This document shows, piece by piece, positions 1 to 7,609 of a DNA stretch of 64,000 nucleotides (position 1 is its first letter; the number at the start of each line of letters is the position of its first letter). This stretch comes from Sphingomonas kyeonggiensis (GTDB lineage Bacteria > Pseudomonadota > Alphaproteobacteria > Sphingomonadales > Sphingomonadaceae). The DNA is taken from contig NZ_JAUSTJ010000001.1 in assembly GCF_030812785.1 (NCBI RefSeq), positions 248,001-312,000 on the forward strand, written 5' to 3'. Under the pieces are notes generated by a model that did no database searches, was not told the origin of the DNA, and saw only the letters and a list, made by a program, of their open reading frames with translations. The position numbers and the translations under genes were made by a program.

Positions 1-357
1 AAGATCGTCTTCAACTCGCGCTATCTCGAATATGCCGACGTAACGCTCGGCGAGTTCTGGCGCTGGGCCGACCTGGGCGAGATCGGCCCCGACTGGCTCG
101 ACGCCGAATTCAACGTCGTCAGCGCCCGCGTCGACTATCGAAAGCCCTTCGTATTCGACGACATGGTCGAAGGCTTCGCCCGGGTCGAGCGCGTCGGTAC
201 CTCGAGCATGACGATGCGCATCGAGCTCTGCCACGCCGACACCGGCGAGCTGCACACCGAGATCGAGATGGTCAGCGTCCATGTCAACCTGGAGACGCGC
301 AAGTCGAAGCCGATCCCGGAGAATGTGCGGGCACGGCTGGAGGGGCTCGGCGGCTAG
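1..357 (+). CDS. acyl-CoA thioesterase, hotdog fold (3' part)
   Basis: This is the C-terminal 118 residues of a 4-hydroxybenzoyl-CoA thioesterase/FadM-like hotdog protein. It enters the window already in frame, so the start is missing. The fragment begins in the NSRYLEY segment, which in this family follows the catalytic Asp on the first strand, so the catalytic residue itself lies upstream. The hotdog strands then follow, with VSARVDYRKPF, the MRIELCH strand and VSVHVNL. The family hydrolyses acyl- or aroyl-CoA thioesters in the cytoplasm; the substrate cannot be told from this piece. It ends in TAG, with about 220 bases before the toxin-antitoxin module. Confidence 0.8.
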   Translation, partial: KIVFNSRYLEYADVTLGEFWRWADLGEIGPDWLDAEFNVVSARVDYRKPFVFDDMVEGFARVERVGTSSMTMRIELCHADTGELHTEIEMVSVHVNLETRKSKPIPENVRARLEGLGG

Positions 358-579
358 TCCGCTAGCCTGCCTGCCATTTCGGGAGATCTGGTGCGCGCCG
401 TAGCAATACGGACGGACGCCCTTGCTTGCCCCTTACCCTGAACATCCAAGCGTGAAGATGCAGGCTTGACAAAATGCATCATATATGACACATCCCCATT
501 ACCGGGCGGTGGTCCGGATAAAGTCCCTCCGATGGGCAAACACGCGGCAATCCCGCCGCACACAGAAAAGGAGATGCTT
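358..579 (+). promoter_or_regulatory. AT-richer intergenic stretch with possible promoter of the toxin-antitoxin module
   Basis: This non-coding stretch is visibly more AT-rich than its surroundings. It contains a perfect TTGACA at 466-471 followed by CATATATG at 480-487. The spacing to that AT-rich box is too short (about 10 bases) for a standard sigma-70 promoter, so the exact promoter is unclear. A strong Shine-Dalgarno sequence AAAAGGAG lies at 566-573. HigBA-type modules usually autoregulate from such a region, and the palindromic ATGCAT and CATATATG words could be operator halves. That role is inference. Confidence 0.35.
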
Positions 580-642
580 ATGAGAAATAGAATGTTCGAA
601 AGGCGAAGATATGAAGAAGGTTACATTCTATCAGACCGCTAA
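580..642 (+). CDS. possible 20-residue leader peptide overlapping the toxin start
   Basis: An ATG at 580 sits 6 bases after a very good Shine-Dalgarno (AAAAGGAG) and opens a 20-codon frame ending in TAA at 642. The toxin ATG at 611 lies inside it in another frame, so ribosomes reading the short frame would cover the toxin start. The peptide is rich in Arg and Glu (begins MRNRMFERRR). The best ribosome-binding site of the locus serves this frame rather than the toxin, which suggests translational coupling or an uncharacterised small protein. It could equally be chance. Confidence 0.3.
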   Translation: MRNRMFERRRYEEGYILSDR

Positions 643-943
643 TGGCAATCAGCTTGTAGCGGATTTCATCCGATCGCTTCCCGGTAATGACCGCAAGGTT
701 GTCGGCACCGACTTGATGCGGCTGCAGATCGGCTACCCCATGGGCCCGCCTCTCTGCAAGCACATCAAGGGGCCTATCTGGGAGCTTCGGAGTACTGTTC
801 CCTCCAAACGGGAGGTTCGGTTGCTCTACTTCTTTGATGCCAACAGTCAGCAGATCATCGTTGTTCACGCTTTCATCAAAACGACACGAACAACGCCAAA
901 GTCTGACATCGATCTGGCGGATAAGAGGCGGAGCGAGTTTTAA
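611..943 (+). CDS. RelE/HigB-type toxin (phage Gp49-like family)
   Basis: This 110-residue protein is of the phage-derived Gp49-like/HigB family (type II mRNA-interferase toxins of the RelE fold). Diagnostic segments are the central IKGPIWELR strand, the RLLYFF strand, and VHAFIKTTRTTP followed by a basic C-terminus with DLADKRR. Members cleave mRNA at the ribosome and are silenced by the partner antitoxin. Here the toxin comes first, as in higBA loci, and the antitoxin follows after 9 bases. The antitoxin Shine-Dalgarno (AAGGAG) overlaps the toxin stop codon, so the two are probably translationally coupled. Codon use is more AT-rich than in neighbouring genes, consistent with acquisition by transfer. 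Confidence 0.85.
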   Translation: MKKVTFYQTANGNQLVADFIRSLPGNDRKVVGTDLMRLQIGYPMGPPLCKHIKGPIWELRSTVPSKREVRLLYFFDANSQQIIVVHAFIKTTRTTPKSDIDLADKRRSEF

Positions 944-952
944 GGAGTAAAA

Positions 953-1252
953 ATGGTGGAGAAGCAGGGTCCTAGAGATCCTAGCAACTTTACGAGCCTG
1001 AACGATCTTCTGGATGAGGATGGCATTCGTGAAGAAGTCACCGCCATGGCGATCAAGCAAGTGATTGCTGACGCCCTTCGTGGGGCCATGAAGGATCATG
1101 GCCTCACGAAGGCTGCCATGGCAGAAAGAATGCAAACCAGCCGGAAGCAGCTCGATAGAGTGCTTGATCCGAACGAACACAATGTAACACTTGAAACGCT
1201 GGCTCGCGCAGCAAAAAGCGTTGGACGGACACTGAAGGTGGAGCTGGCATAA
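953..1252 (+). CDS. XRE-family antitoxin (HigA-like)
   Basis: This 99-residue protein carries a helix-turn-helix of the Cro/C1 (XRE) type at roughly residues 45-95: LRGAMKDHGLTKAAMAERM, then TSRKQLDRVL as recognition helix, and TLETLARAAKSVGRTLKVEL. The N-terminal 40 residues probably bind the toxin. It should neutralise the upstream toxin by direct contact and repress the shared promoter through its DNA-binding domain. The gene has an excellent AAGGAG ribosome-binding site and is followed at once by a Rho-independent terminator, so the unit is self-contained. Confidence 0.85.
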   Translation: MVEKQGPRDPSNFTSLNDLLDEDGIREEVTAMAIKQVIADALRGAMKDHGLTKAAMAERMQTSRKQLDRVLDPNEHNVTLETLARAAKSVGRTLKVELA

Positions 1253-1272
1253 GCAGCTCCGCCTGCTTTTTA
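1251..1272 (+). terminator. Rho-independent terminator of the toxin-antitoxin operon
   Basis: A 6-bp stem AAGCAG/CTGCTT (1251-1256 with 1263-1268) encloses loop CTCCGC and runs into TTTAT. It overlaps the antitoxin stop codon TAA. Confidence 0.7.
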
Positions 1273-1341
1273 TGCCTAGCGATGCAGAATATCGTTGCTT
1301 AACAACGCTCGCGAGCGAAAGGGCGAGCTGTTGAAGGGAAG

Positions 1342-1839
1342 CTACTCCGCCGCCTTCACCTCGGGCACGTCGTCGCTCACCACATCCTCCGGCAGCGCCC
1401 AGAGCAGGTCGCCCTTGCCCAGCGCCCGCCCGTCATGGCTCAGCACCTGGACGGCACGGATCGGCCGGCTGTCGCGCGCGTCGACCAGCACCGGATAGGC
1501 CGGAGTGCCCGTCTCCCAGCGCTCGCCCCATTGCCGCAGCGCGATCATCGCCGGCAGCAGCGCATAGCCCTTGTCGGTCAGGCGGTATTCGATCTTGCGG
1601 CGATCGTCGGCACAGGGCTCGCGAACCAGGATACCCTTGTCGACCAGCCGCGCCAGACGGTTGGCCAGGATGTTGCGGGCGATGCCCAGCTCGGACTGGA
1701 ATTCCTCGAAATGATGCAGCCCGTTGAACGAGCCGCGCAGGATCAGGAACGACCAGCGCTCGCCCATCGCTTCCAGCGCGGCCGGCAGGCTGCAGTCACT
1801 GGCCAGTTGCCGCAGGGATTCTCGAATGGCACCACCCAT
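1342..1839 (-). CDS. HxlR-family winged-helix transcriptional regulator
   Basis: This 165-residue protein has the HxlR signature: Cys at about residue 16 in DCSLPAALEAMGERWSFLILR, then HFEEFQSELGIARNILANRL as helix-turn-helix and a wing containing YRLTDKG at about 87-93. HxlR proteins are small dimeric DNA-binding regulators, several of which sense reactive electrophiles or redox state through the N-terminal cysteine. The C-terminal 50 residues extend beyond the core domain and are less conserved in type. It is transcribed divergently from the small secreted protein at 1991; a TACGG-N4-CCGTA repeat between them may be its operator. The target cannot be told from context. Confidence 0.85.
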   Translation of the reverse strand: MGGAIRESLRQLASDCSLPAALEAMGERWSFLILRGSFNGLHHFEEFQSELGIARNILANRLARLVDKGILVREPCADDRRKIEYRLTDKGYALLPAMIALRQWGERWETGTPAYPVLVDARDSRPIRAVQVLSHDGRALGKGDLLWALPEDVVSDDVPEVKAAE

Positions 1840-1869
1840 GACTTGTCATCCTATCGCAAAAGCTGACGC

Positions 1870-1883
1870 TACGGAATGCCGTA
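1870..1883. promoter_or_regulatory. inverted repeat in the hxlR/secreted-protein divergent region
   Basis: Perfect 5-bp arms TACGG and CCGTA are separated by 4 bases, 30 bases upstream of the HxlR start. A perfect TTGACA on the minus strand and a TTGCAA on the plus strand also lie in this 150-base gap. Use as an autoregulatory operator is inference. Confidence 0.3.
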
Positions 1884-1990
1884 ACTTCTTGCATTGCAGC
1901 AAAAGTTTCTCGTTGCAACTTACTTCTATGTCAATTAGAAACTGAGTCGCGACTCCGGTCGCAGGTTCACGACCCCCAGGAGGATTTCCC

Positions 1991-2302
1991 ATGACCCGCT
2001 TCTTCGCCGCAGCGGCCGCGGCCACGCTGGCCCTCGTCCCCGCCGCCGGCATCGCGCAGGGTGCCCCGAACGGCTATTACGCCGCCACCCCGGTCGCCGC
2101 GCCGGCCAAGACCAGCCTCGTCACCCGCTCGACGCTGTGGAAGTGCGGCGCCGGCACCTGCACCGCCGCCAAGGCCAATGCCCGTGACGGCATCGTCTGC
2201 GAGCTGGTCGCCCGCGAAGTCGGCAAGCTCTCGGCCTTCCGCGCCAACGGCACCGATTTCGACGCCGCCGCCCTCGAGAAGTGCAACGCCAAGGCGCACT
2301 GA
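1991..2302 (+). CDS. small secreted protein resembling the CC_3452 family
   Basis: This is a 103-residue exported protein of unknown function. A Sec signal peptide covers about residues 1-22 and ends in AGIAQG. The mature part contains two cysteines in WKCGAGTCTAAK, one in IVCELV and one near the C-terminus (EKCNAKAH), so one or two disulfides are likely in the periplasm. The arrangement, including RSTLWKCG and the xxxRDGIVCELVAREVGKL stretch, matches small alphaproteobacterial proteins named CC_3452 family. The start ATG is preceded by AGGAGG-like CCAGGAGGAT at 1976-1985. A strong terminator follows. Confidence 0.7.
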   Translation: MTRFFAAAAAATLALVPAAGIAQGAPNGYYAATPVAAPAKTSLVTRSTLWKCGAGTCTAAKANARDGIVCELVAREVGKLSAFRANGTDFDAAALEKCNAKAH

Positions 2303-2342
2303 TCGGTATGGCGCCAGCGCCACACCAGCACCGATAAAGCAG

Positions 2343-2384
2343 TTGAGCGCGGTTCGGAACTTCCGGATCGCGCTCAATTTTATT
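2343..2384 (+). terminator. Rho-independent terminator downstream of the CC_3452-like gene
   Basis: A perfect 9-bp stem TTGAGCGCG/CGCGCTCAA (2343-2351 with 2369-2377) has a 17-base loop and is followed by TTTTATT. It ends only 35 bases before the GTG chosen as start of the Rel/Spo gene. Confidence 0.75.
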
Positions 2385-2418
2385 GCAAAGCAACAGCCCC
2401 GGGCCCCATCTAGTTCCC

Positions 2419-4509
2419 GTGCTGCGCCAATATGAACTTGTTGACCGGGTCCTGAGCTACGACCCCGATGCCGATGAAGCGATGCTCAACCGGGCGTACG
2501 TCTTCTCGGTCAATGCGCATGGCAGCCAGAAGCGCGCGTCGGGCGACCCCTATTTCAGCCACCCGATCGAAGTGGCCGGCATCCTCACCGACCTGCACCT
2601 GGACGACGAGACGATCGTCACCGCGATCCTGCACGACACGGTCGAGGACACCGTCGCCACGCCCGAGGACATCCAGCGCCTGTTCGGCGACAATGTCGCG
2701 CGCATGGTCGACGGCGTCACGAAGCTCTCCAAGATCGAGGCGCAGACCGAGAGCGAGCGCGCCGCCGAGAACCTCCGCAAGTTCCTGCTCGCCATGTCGG
2801 ACGATGTCCGCGTGCTGCTCGTCAAGCTGGCCGACCGGCTGCACAACATGCGCACGCTGGTCCACATCAAGAACCCCGACAAGCGCAAGCGCATCGCCCG
2901 CGAGACGATGGAGATCTACGCCCCGCTCGCCGAGCGGATCGGCATGTACGAGTTCATGAAGGAGATGCAGACGCTCGCCTTCAAGGAGCTCGAGCCCGAA
3001 GCCTATGAATCGATCCACAAACGGCTCGACAGCCTCAAGGTCGAGGGCGAGGACCGCATCGCCAAGATCGCCTCGGGCCTCAAGCTGCTCCTGTCGCGCG
3101 GCGGCATCGATGCCGAGATCACCGGGCGCGAGAAGCATCCCTATTCGATCTGGAAGAAGATGTCGGAGCGCCACGTGTCGCTCGAGCAGCTCAGCGACAT
3201 CATGGCCTTTCGCGCGATCGTCGACACCGAGGAGGAATGCTACCGCGCACTCGGCGTGATCCACCGCCGCTGGCCGATGGTGCCGGGCCGGTTCAAGGAT
3301 TACATCTCGACGCCCAAGCGCAACGGCTATCGTTCGCTCCACACCAGCATCATCCATGCCGGCGACACCCGCATCGAGATCCAGATCCGCACGCGCGACA
3401 TGCACGCCCAGGCCGAGTTCGGCCTCGCCGCGCACTGGGCCTACAAGGCGAGCAACGTCCGCCCCGACACCCAGGTCAGCTGGATCAAGGACCTGATCGA
3501 GATCCTCGAGCATGCCGACAGCCCCGAGGAGCTGCTCGAGCATACCCGGATGGCGATGTATCAGGACCGGATCTTCGCCTTCACCCCCAAGGGCGAGCTG
3601 ATCCAGCTGCCCAAGGGCGCGACGCCGATCGACTTCGCCTATGCGGTCCATTCCAACCTGGGCGATCAGGCGGTGGGCGCCAAGATCAACGGCCGGGTGG
3701 TGCCGCTGCGTACCGAGATCGCCCAGGGCGATCAGGTCCAGATCCTGCGCTCCAAGGCGCAGGAGCCCCAGGCCAACTGGCTCAACTTCGCGATCACCGG
3801 CAAGGCGCGCGCCGCGATCCGCCGCCACATCCGCCACAAGGAGCGCGAGGAGACGATCGCGCTCGGGCGCAAGCTCTATGACGAGATCGTCGAGCGCCTG
3901 CCCACCCCGCCGGGCGAGGCGGCGATCCCCGATGCGCTGAAGCGGCTGAAGCTCCAGGACGAAGCCTCGCTGATGGAAGCGATCGCCCGCCGCCAGTTCA
4001 CCGACGGCCAGGTGATGGAAGCGGTGATGCCCGGCTCGACCGATGGCGAGGACGAGCACGACCTGCCGCCGCAGCAGCACGCGATCGAGATCAAGGGGCT
4101 CACCCCCGGCGTCGCGTTCCACTTCTCGGTCGATTGCCGCCCGGTCCCCGGCGACCGCATCATCGGCATCCGCCGCCCCGGCGAGCCGATCGAGGTCCAC
4201 CGCATCGACTGCCCCAGCCTCGCCGACACCACCGAGGAGGACTGGGTCGACCTCACCTGGGGTGACAAGGCCGAGGGCGGCATCGCCCAGATCGAGATCA
4301 CGCTGAAGAACGAGCCCGGCGCGCTCGGCGCGGTCGCCACGCTGATCGGCCAGCAAAAGGCCAACATCCTCGGCCTGCGCATGGACAACCGCGACACCAC
4401 CTTCCACACCAACACGATGGACCTGGAAGTGCGCAACGCCGCCCATCTGATGCGGCTGCTCGCGGCGCTCCGCGCGGCCGACGTGGTCAGCTCGGCCGAG
4501 CGGGCCTAG
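2419..4509 (+). CDS. rsh: bifunctional (p)ppGpp synthetase/hydrolase (Rel/SpoT)
   Basis: This 696-residue protein makes and degrades the stringent-response alarmone (p)ppGpp. Domains in order are an HD hydrolase domain (about 20-180, with the HD pair at 72-73 in ILHDTVEDT), a synthetase domain (about 230-340, with RFKD at 291-294, the RxKD form typical of bifunctional Rel enzymes), a TGS domain (about 385-445, FTPKGELIQLPKGATPIDFAY), and a C-terminal ACT domain ending IEITLKNEPGAL. The chosen start is GTG 2419, giving MLRQYELVDRVL, the usual N-terminus of alphaproteobacterial Rsh. A longer frame from TTG 2383 would begin inside the preceding terminator tail. No clear Shine-Dalgarno precedes the GTG. 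Confidence 0.93.
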   Translation: MLRQYELVDRVLSYDPDADEAMLNRAYVFSVNAHGSQKRASGDPYFSHPIEVAGILTDLHLDDETIVTAILHDTVEDTVATPEDIQRLFGDNVARMVDGVTKLSKIEAQTESERAAENLRKFLLAMSDDVRVLLVKLADRLHNMRTLVHIKNPDKRKRIARETMEIYAPLAERIGMYEFMKEMQTLAFKELEPEAYESIHKRLDSLKVEGEDRIAKIASGLKLLLSRGGIDAEITGREKHPYSIWKKMSERHVSLEQLSDIMAFRAIVDTEEECYRALGVIHRRWPMVPGRFKDYISTPKRNGYRSLHTSIIHAGDTRIEIQIRTRDMHAQAEFGLAAHWAYKASNVRPDTQVSWIKDLIEILEHADSPEELLEHTRMAMYQDRIFAFTPKGELIQLPKGATPIDFAYAVHSNLGDQAVGAKINGRVVPLRTEIAQGDQVQILRSKAQEPQANWLNFAITGKARAAIRRHIRHKEREETIALGRKLYDEIVERLPTPPGEAAIPDALKRLKLQDEASLMEAIARRQFTDGQVMEAVMPGSTDGEDEHDLPPQQHAIEIKGLTPGVAFHFSVDCRPVPGDRIIGIRRPGEPIEVHRIDCPSLADTTEEDWVDLTWGDKAEGGIAQIEITLKNEPGALGAVATLIGQQKANILGLRMDNRDTTFHTNTMDLEVRNAAHLMRLLAALRAADVVSSAERA

Positions 4510-4604
4510 CGCACCGCCGCGCTTGCGCACCGAAACGGATACAGGCTCGATTGCGCGCTGCGATTATCTCGGAATAACTGTCCCCTGCGTCGGGGGAGGG
4601 CAGG

Positions 4605-5573
4605 ATGACAACGCCGCGCCATTTGAAGCAGGTCCTGAAATTACTGTCCAACTATGACGGACCGCCGCCAGCCGACTTGCCCGAATGGACACGACATCAT
4701 TACGAACGCATGCGCCGCATCGTTGCGAGCCCCGACCTTGTCGGGCTGGGGATCGCCCAGAAGGAAATCGGCGGCACCAAGGTCGATGAACTCGCGCTGA
4801 TCTTCTATGTCCGGCACAAGGAGGACGGCTCCAGGATTGCGCCCGAAATGGCGATTCCTCCCGTCATCGCCGCCCCCAACGGCAAGGCGATCTACACCGA
4901 CGTCGTCGAGATCGGAGAGGTCGTGCCGCAGGCCACCCGCAGCCCGATCGCGAGCGGCCACAGCGTGGGCGGCGCTGGCCAGGCGGGAACCCTCGGCGCC
5001 ATCGTGAGCAAGAACGGCAAGGCGGCGATCCTCAGCAACTCACATGTGCTGGCCGCCGCCGGCACCGCCGCGTTCGGCGACCCGATACTCTATCCCGCCG
5101 CACCCGACGGGGGCATCGATCCCGCCGACCGCATCGCGCTCCTATCCGCCTTCCGGCCGTTCAAGACCGGAGGGCAGTATGTCAACAGGGTCGATGCCGC
5201 ACTGGCCGAGCTGCTGCCCGCGGCACTGAACCGGATCAGCCGCGTCATTCCCAACGCAGCCTCGCCCCTCGACATCGCCGATCCGGTCCGCGGCATGACC
5301 GTCACACTCACAGGCCGTTCGAGTGGTTCGGTGGGATCCACGATCGACGATGCCGATGCCACGCTTCGAGTACCCTATCCAGGGCCGGGCCTGGTCGGCT
5401 TCGAGAAGCAATGCCTCTGCAAACCCGCCTATACGAGAGAGGGAGATTCGGGCGCACTCGTGCTAGACAGCAATAACGGGAAGATCGTCGGCCTGCATTT
5501 TGCCGCCTCGACTCTTGGAAGTTACTTCACGCCGATCCGTGCCGTGATGAGCGCACTGGGATTTTCCTTGTGA
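4605..5573 (+). CDS. trypsin-like serine protease of unknown role
   Basis: This 322-residue protein has the chymotrypsin-fold catalytic triad in order: His147 in AILSNSHVLA, Asp197 in RVDAALAE, and Ser282 in REGDSGALVL. No signal peptide or membrane segment is visible, so it is probably cytoplasmic unless exported by another route. The first 110 residues form a separate region with IVASPDLVGLGIAQK and the LALIFYVRHK strand, reminiscent of proteins that combine an N-terminal alpha/beta segment with a trypsin-like domain. Cysteines at 270 and 272 (CLC) are unusual. A GGGAGGGCAGG ribosome-binding site precedes the ATG. It stands 100 bases before a lipoprotein gene on the same strand. Substrate unknown. 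Confidence 0.7.
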   Translation: MTTPRHLKQVLKLLSNYDGPPPADLPEWTRHHYERMRRIVASPDLVGLGIAQKEIGGTKVDELALIFYVRHKEDGSRIAPEMAIPPVIAAPNGKAIYTDVVEIGEVVPQATRSPIASGHSVGGAGQAGTLGAIVSKNGKAAILSNSHVLAAAGTAAFGDPILYPAAPDGGIDPADRIALLSAFRPFKTGGQYVNRVDAALAELLPAALNRISRVIPNAASPLDIADPVRGMTVTLTGRSSGSVGSTIDDADATLRVPYPGPGLVGFEKQCLCKPAYTREGDSGALVLDSNNGKIVGLHFAASTLGSYFTPIRAVMSALGFSL

Positions 5574-5606
5574 TGCGCAAGGAATAACCGACCACAACGG
5601 ATCAAT

Positions 5607-5635
5607 TTGGCATATGACTTGGCATTAACCATAAA
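5607..5635 (+). promoter_or_regulatory. candidate sigma-70 promoter of the lipoprotein gene
   Basis: TTGGCA (5607-5612) and CATAAA (5630-5635) are separated by 17 bases, 39 bases before the lipoprotein ATG. The gap is AT-rich compared with the flanking genes. Confidence 0.45.
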
Positions 5636-5673
5636 AATACGGTAAACCGCGTCTCGGGAATAGGGGGATTTCC

Positions 5674-7485
5674 ATGAGAAACGCGATCATGCGCGCATGC
5701 GGCGCAGCAATACTTGTGCTGCTGGGCGGCTGCACCACCAGCCTTTCGACGCGTCCTGACTTCAATCGGACATCCAGCCACGATGCCCTGCCGGGCATTT
5801 CCTATGCGCTGCCTATGCTCCAATACGAAATCAAGGCGACCTACAAGATCGTGGACTGTCCGCGCGCTGCCGTCGGCGCCGATCCCAAGAGCGATCTGGA
5901 CATGACCGTCGAGGCAACTGCCACCTCGGGCTACGTCGCTGGGGAACGGTATGTCATCGACTATCGGGCATTGGGCAACAAGCTGAAGATCACGGACTTC
6001 TCGATCGAGACGCACCCCGGATCGGGAACCCTCAAAGCGATCAATGCCAGCGCGGAAGACAAGACGGGCGATGTCATCAAGGCTGTCGTGGATACTGCGG
6101 TCACCGGCGCCTCGTTGGCGACCGGCGTACCGGCAACTCCGCAAAGCGTAACCCCGGCCGAAGCGGCCGCCGCCGCGTTCGTCAAGAACGCGACCGTCCA
6201 GAAGGTCAAGCTCGTCTGCAATGATGATGCACAGCGGCTGACCACCGACTCGGTCACGGCGCGCAAGCGCGTCAAGGAACTGATCAAGTTGCTCGAGCAG
6301 GGCGGCAAGGAAGCCGACACCCTTGCGGTACGCGCGACACTGAAGCTCAGCGACGCCAATGACGCGATAAAGCTGCTCAAGCTGCATGAGAGCCAGCTCG
6401 CCTTGTCCAAGGAACTTACCGAGCTCCAGGCGAAGCTCGCCGAGAATGACGGGAAGCTGACCTTCACGGAGACCACCCGCTGGCCCGGCGCGTTCGACAC
6501 GACACCTGGCCCGATCACCAGCTCGGAATTGTTCAAGGCCTGGGCGGACAAGTGGGTCGATGTGGATATCGCTCCGTACTCGGCCACCGATCCCGTGAAA
6601 CTCGCCGCCGCCATCGACCAGCTCGACGCATCGCCCAAAGCCGCCGCGCCGGAAGCGGCCAAGCTCGCTACGGACACCATATCGATATTGAAGGTAACGC
6701 TCGAAGGCGTCGCAGCCGATGACGGTTGCGACATCGGCGAAGAGGCATCGCGCTGTGCGCGCAGGCGGCTTGGCCTCTATGCCTCGCTCGAAACCGATCA
6801 GGCCGCCCCTCCCGAATGCAAGAAGGTGAAATTCGGCGTGCCTTGCCTCGTGGAGAATGGCTTCACCCCGGCCAGGGACGCCACCAACGACAAGGGGATC
6901 TTCATCCGGGAACCGGTGCTGGCCCGGCTGGTGCTCTGCGACCGGGACAAGGCCTGTGCGAACACGAAGGTAAAGCCAATCTTCGAGGGCAGCATGGTCA
7001 TGGCGCCGCAAAAGGGGCAGCTGCGCTTCCTGCAGTTCAGCAATGGCCCCTTCCAGAACAACGTGCTGGGCGTAAGCCTCCGGCTCGATGGCGGCATCGA
7101 GAAGATGCAATATTCGGAGAAGTCTGCGGTCATGGCCGGGGCACTCGCCAGCATCTCCGCCTCCGCCAGCAAGGTCGATGCGTATCTGAAGGCCCAGGAA
7201 GCGGCCCGCGACAAGGCGGAAGCCGATGCGAAGGCGGAGATCGCCGCGAACCGGGCCGAAGCCAAGGCGATCCGCGACGATCAGTTGTCGCAACTGCAGT
7301 TCCAGCGCGACAAGTTCGCGACCGAGAAGGCGATCCATGACCAGCTGAATCCCCCGCCCCCGGAGGAACCGGCGGTGTCAAAGGAATATGCCAACGAGAC
7401 TCTTCGCCTTCAGGCGGAACTCACGCGCGCGAATACGCTGATCGGCATCAAGGAAGCGCAAGCCAAGTTCGCCGCATTGCCTTGA
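5674..7485 (+). CDS. large lipoprotein, function unknown
   Basis: I do not recognise this 603-residue protein. It starts with a lipoprotein signal peptide ending in the lipobox LLGGC, with the acylated Cys at residue 20, so it is membrane-anchored and faces the periplasm or outer-membrane side. A Cys pair near residues 350-368 (CDIGEEASRC) and others at about 387, 394, 418 and 425 suggest disulfides. The last 130 residues are highly charged and probably coiled coil (AARDKAEADAKAEIAANRAEAKAIRDDQ), broken by a PPPPEEP linker. The ATG has a GGGGGA ribosome-binding site and its own promoter candidate. It follows the trypsin-like protease gene on the same strand; the two may form a functional pair. 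Confidence 0.6.
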   Translation: MRNAIMRACGAAILVLLGGCTTSLSTRPDFNRTSSHDALPGISYALPMLQYEIKATYKIVDCPRAAVGADPKSDLDMTVEATATSGYVAGERYVIDYRALGNKLKITDFSIETHPGSGTLKAINASAEDKTGDVIKAVVDTAVTGASLATGVPATPQSVTPAEAAAAAFVKNATVQKVKLVCNDDAQRLTTDSVTARKRVKELIKLLEQGGKEADTLAVRATLKLSDANDAIKLLKLHESQLALSKELTELQAKLAENDGKLTFTETTRWPGAFDTTPGPITSSELFKAWADKWVDVDIAPYSATDPVKLAAAIDQLDASPKAAAPEAAKLATDTISILKVTLEGVAADDGCDIGEEASRCARRRLGLYASLETDQAAPPECKKVKFGVPCLVENGFTPARDATNDKGIFIREPVLARLVLCDRDKACANTKVKPIFEGSMVMAPQKGQLRFLQFSNGPFQNNVLGVSLRLDGGIEKMQYSEKSAVMAGALASISASASKVDAYLKAQEAARDKAEADAKAEIAANRAEAKAIRDDQLSQLQFQRDKFATEKAIHDQLNPPPPEEPAVSKEYANETLRLQAELTRANTLIGIKEAQAKFAALP

Positions 7486-7513
7486 CGGCGGGCACCACAG
7501 CCTGGGCCGGCAA

Positions 7514-7562
7514 TAAAAAAAGGGGCGAGCCCGGCGGGCTTGGGATCCGCCTGACTCGCCCC
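7514..7562 (-). terminator. Rho-independent terminator of the DUF6607/TonB-receptor unit
   Basis: Read on the minus strand, an 8-bp stem GGGGCGAG/CTCGCCCC (7555-7562 with 7522-7529) is followed by seven to eight T residues (A-tract at 7514-7521 on the plus strand). It lies 48 bases after the DUF6607 stop codon. Confidence 0.8.
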
Positions 7563-7609
7563 GACCCTCTCCGACCAAGGAAAGAGGGCCTTTTCCCGAG
7601 GGGGAAACT

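Noticed and set aside
578..1180. 200-codon open frame on the minus strand across the toxin-antitoxin genes
   Set aside because: It is antisense to two recognisable genes with good ribosome-binding sites, and its translation shows no domain.
1300..1336. bulged hairpin CAACGCTCGC / GCGAGCTGTTG at the end of the HxlR gene
   Set aside because: It has no T tail on either strand, so a terminator call is not supported.
2410..4530. 706-codon open frame antisense to the Rel/Spo gene
   Set aside because: Typical mirror frame of a GC-rich gene; it is Arg/Asp/Leu/Val-rich without motifs, while the sense strand has every Rel domain.
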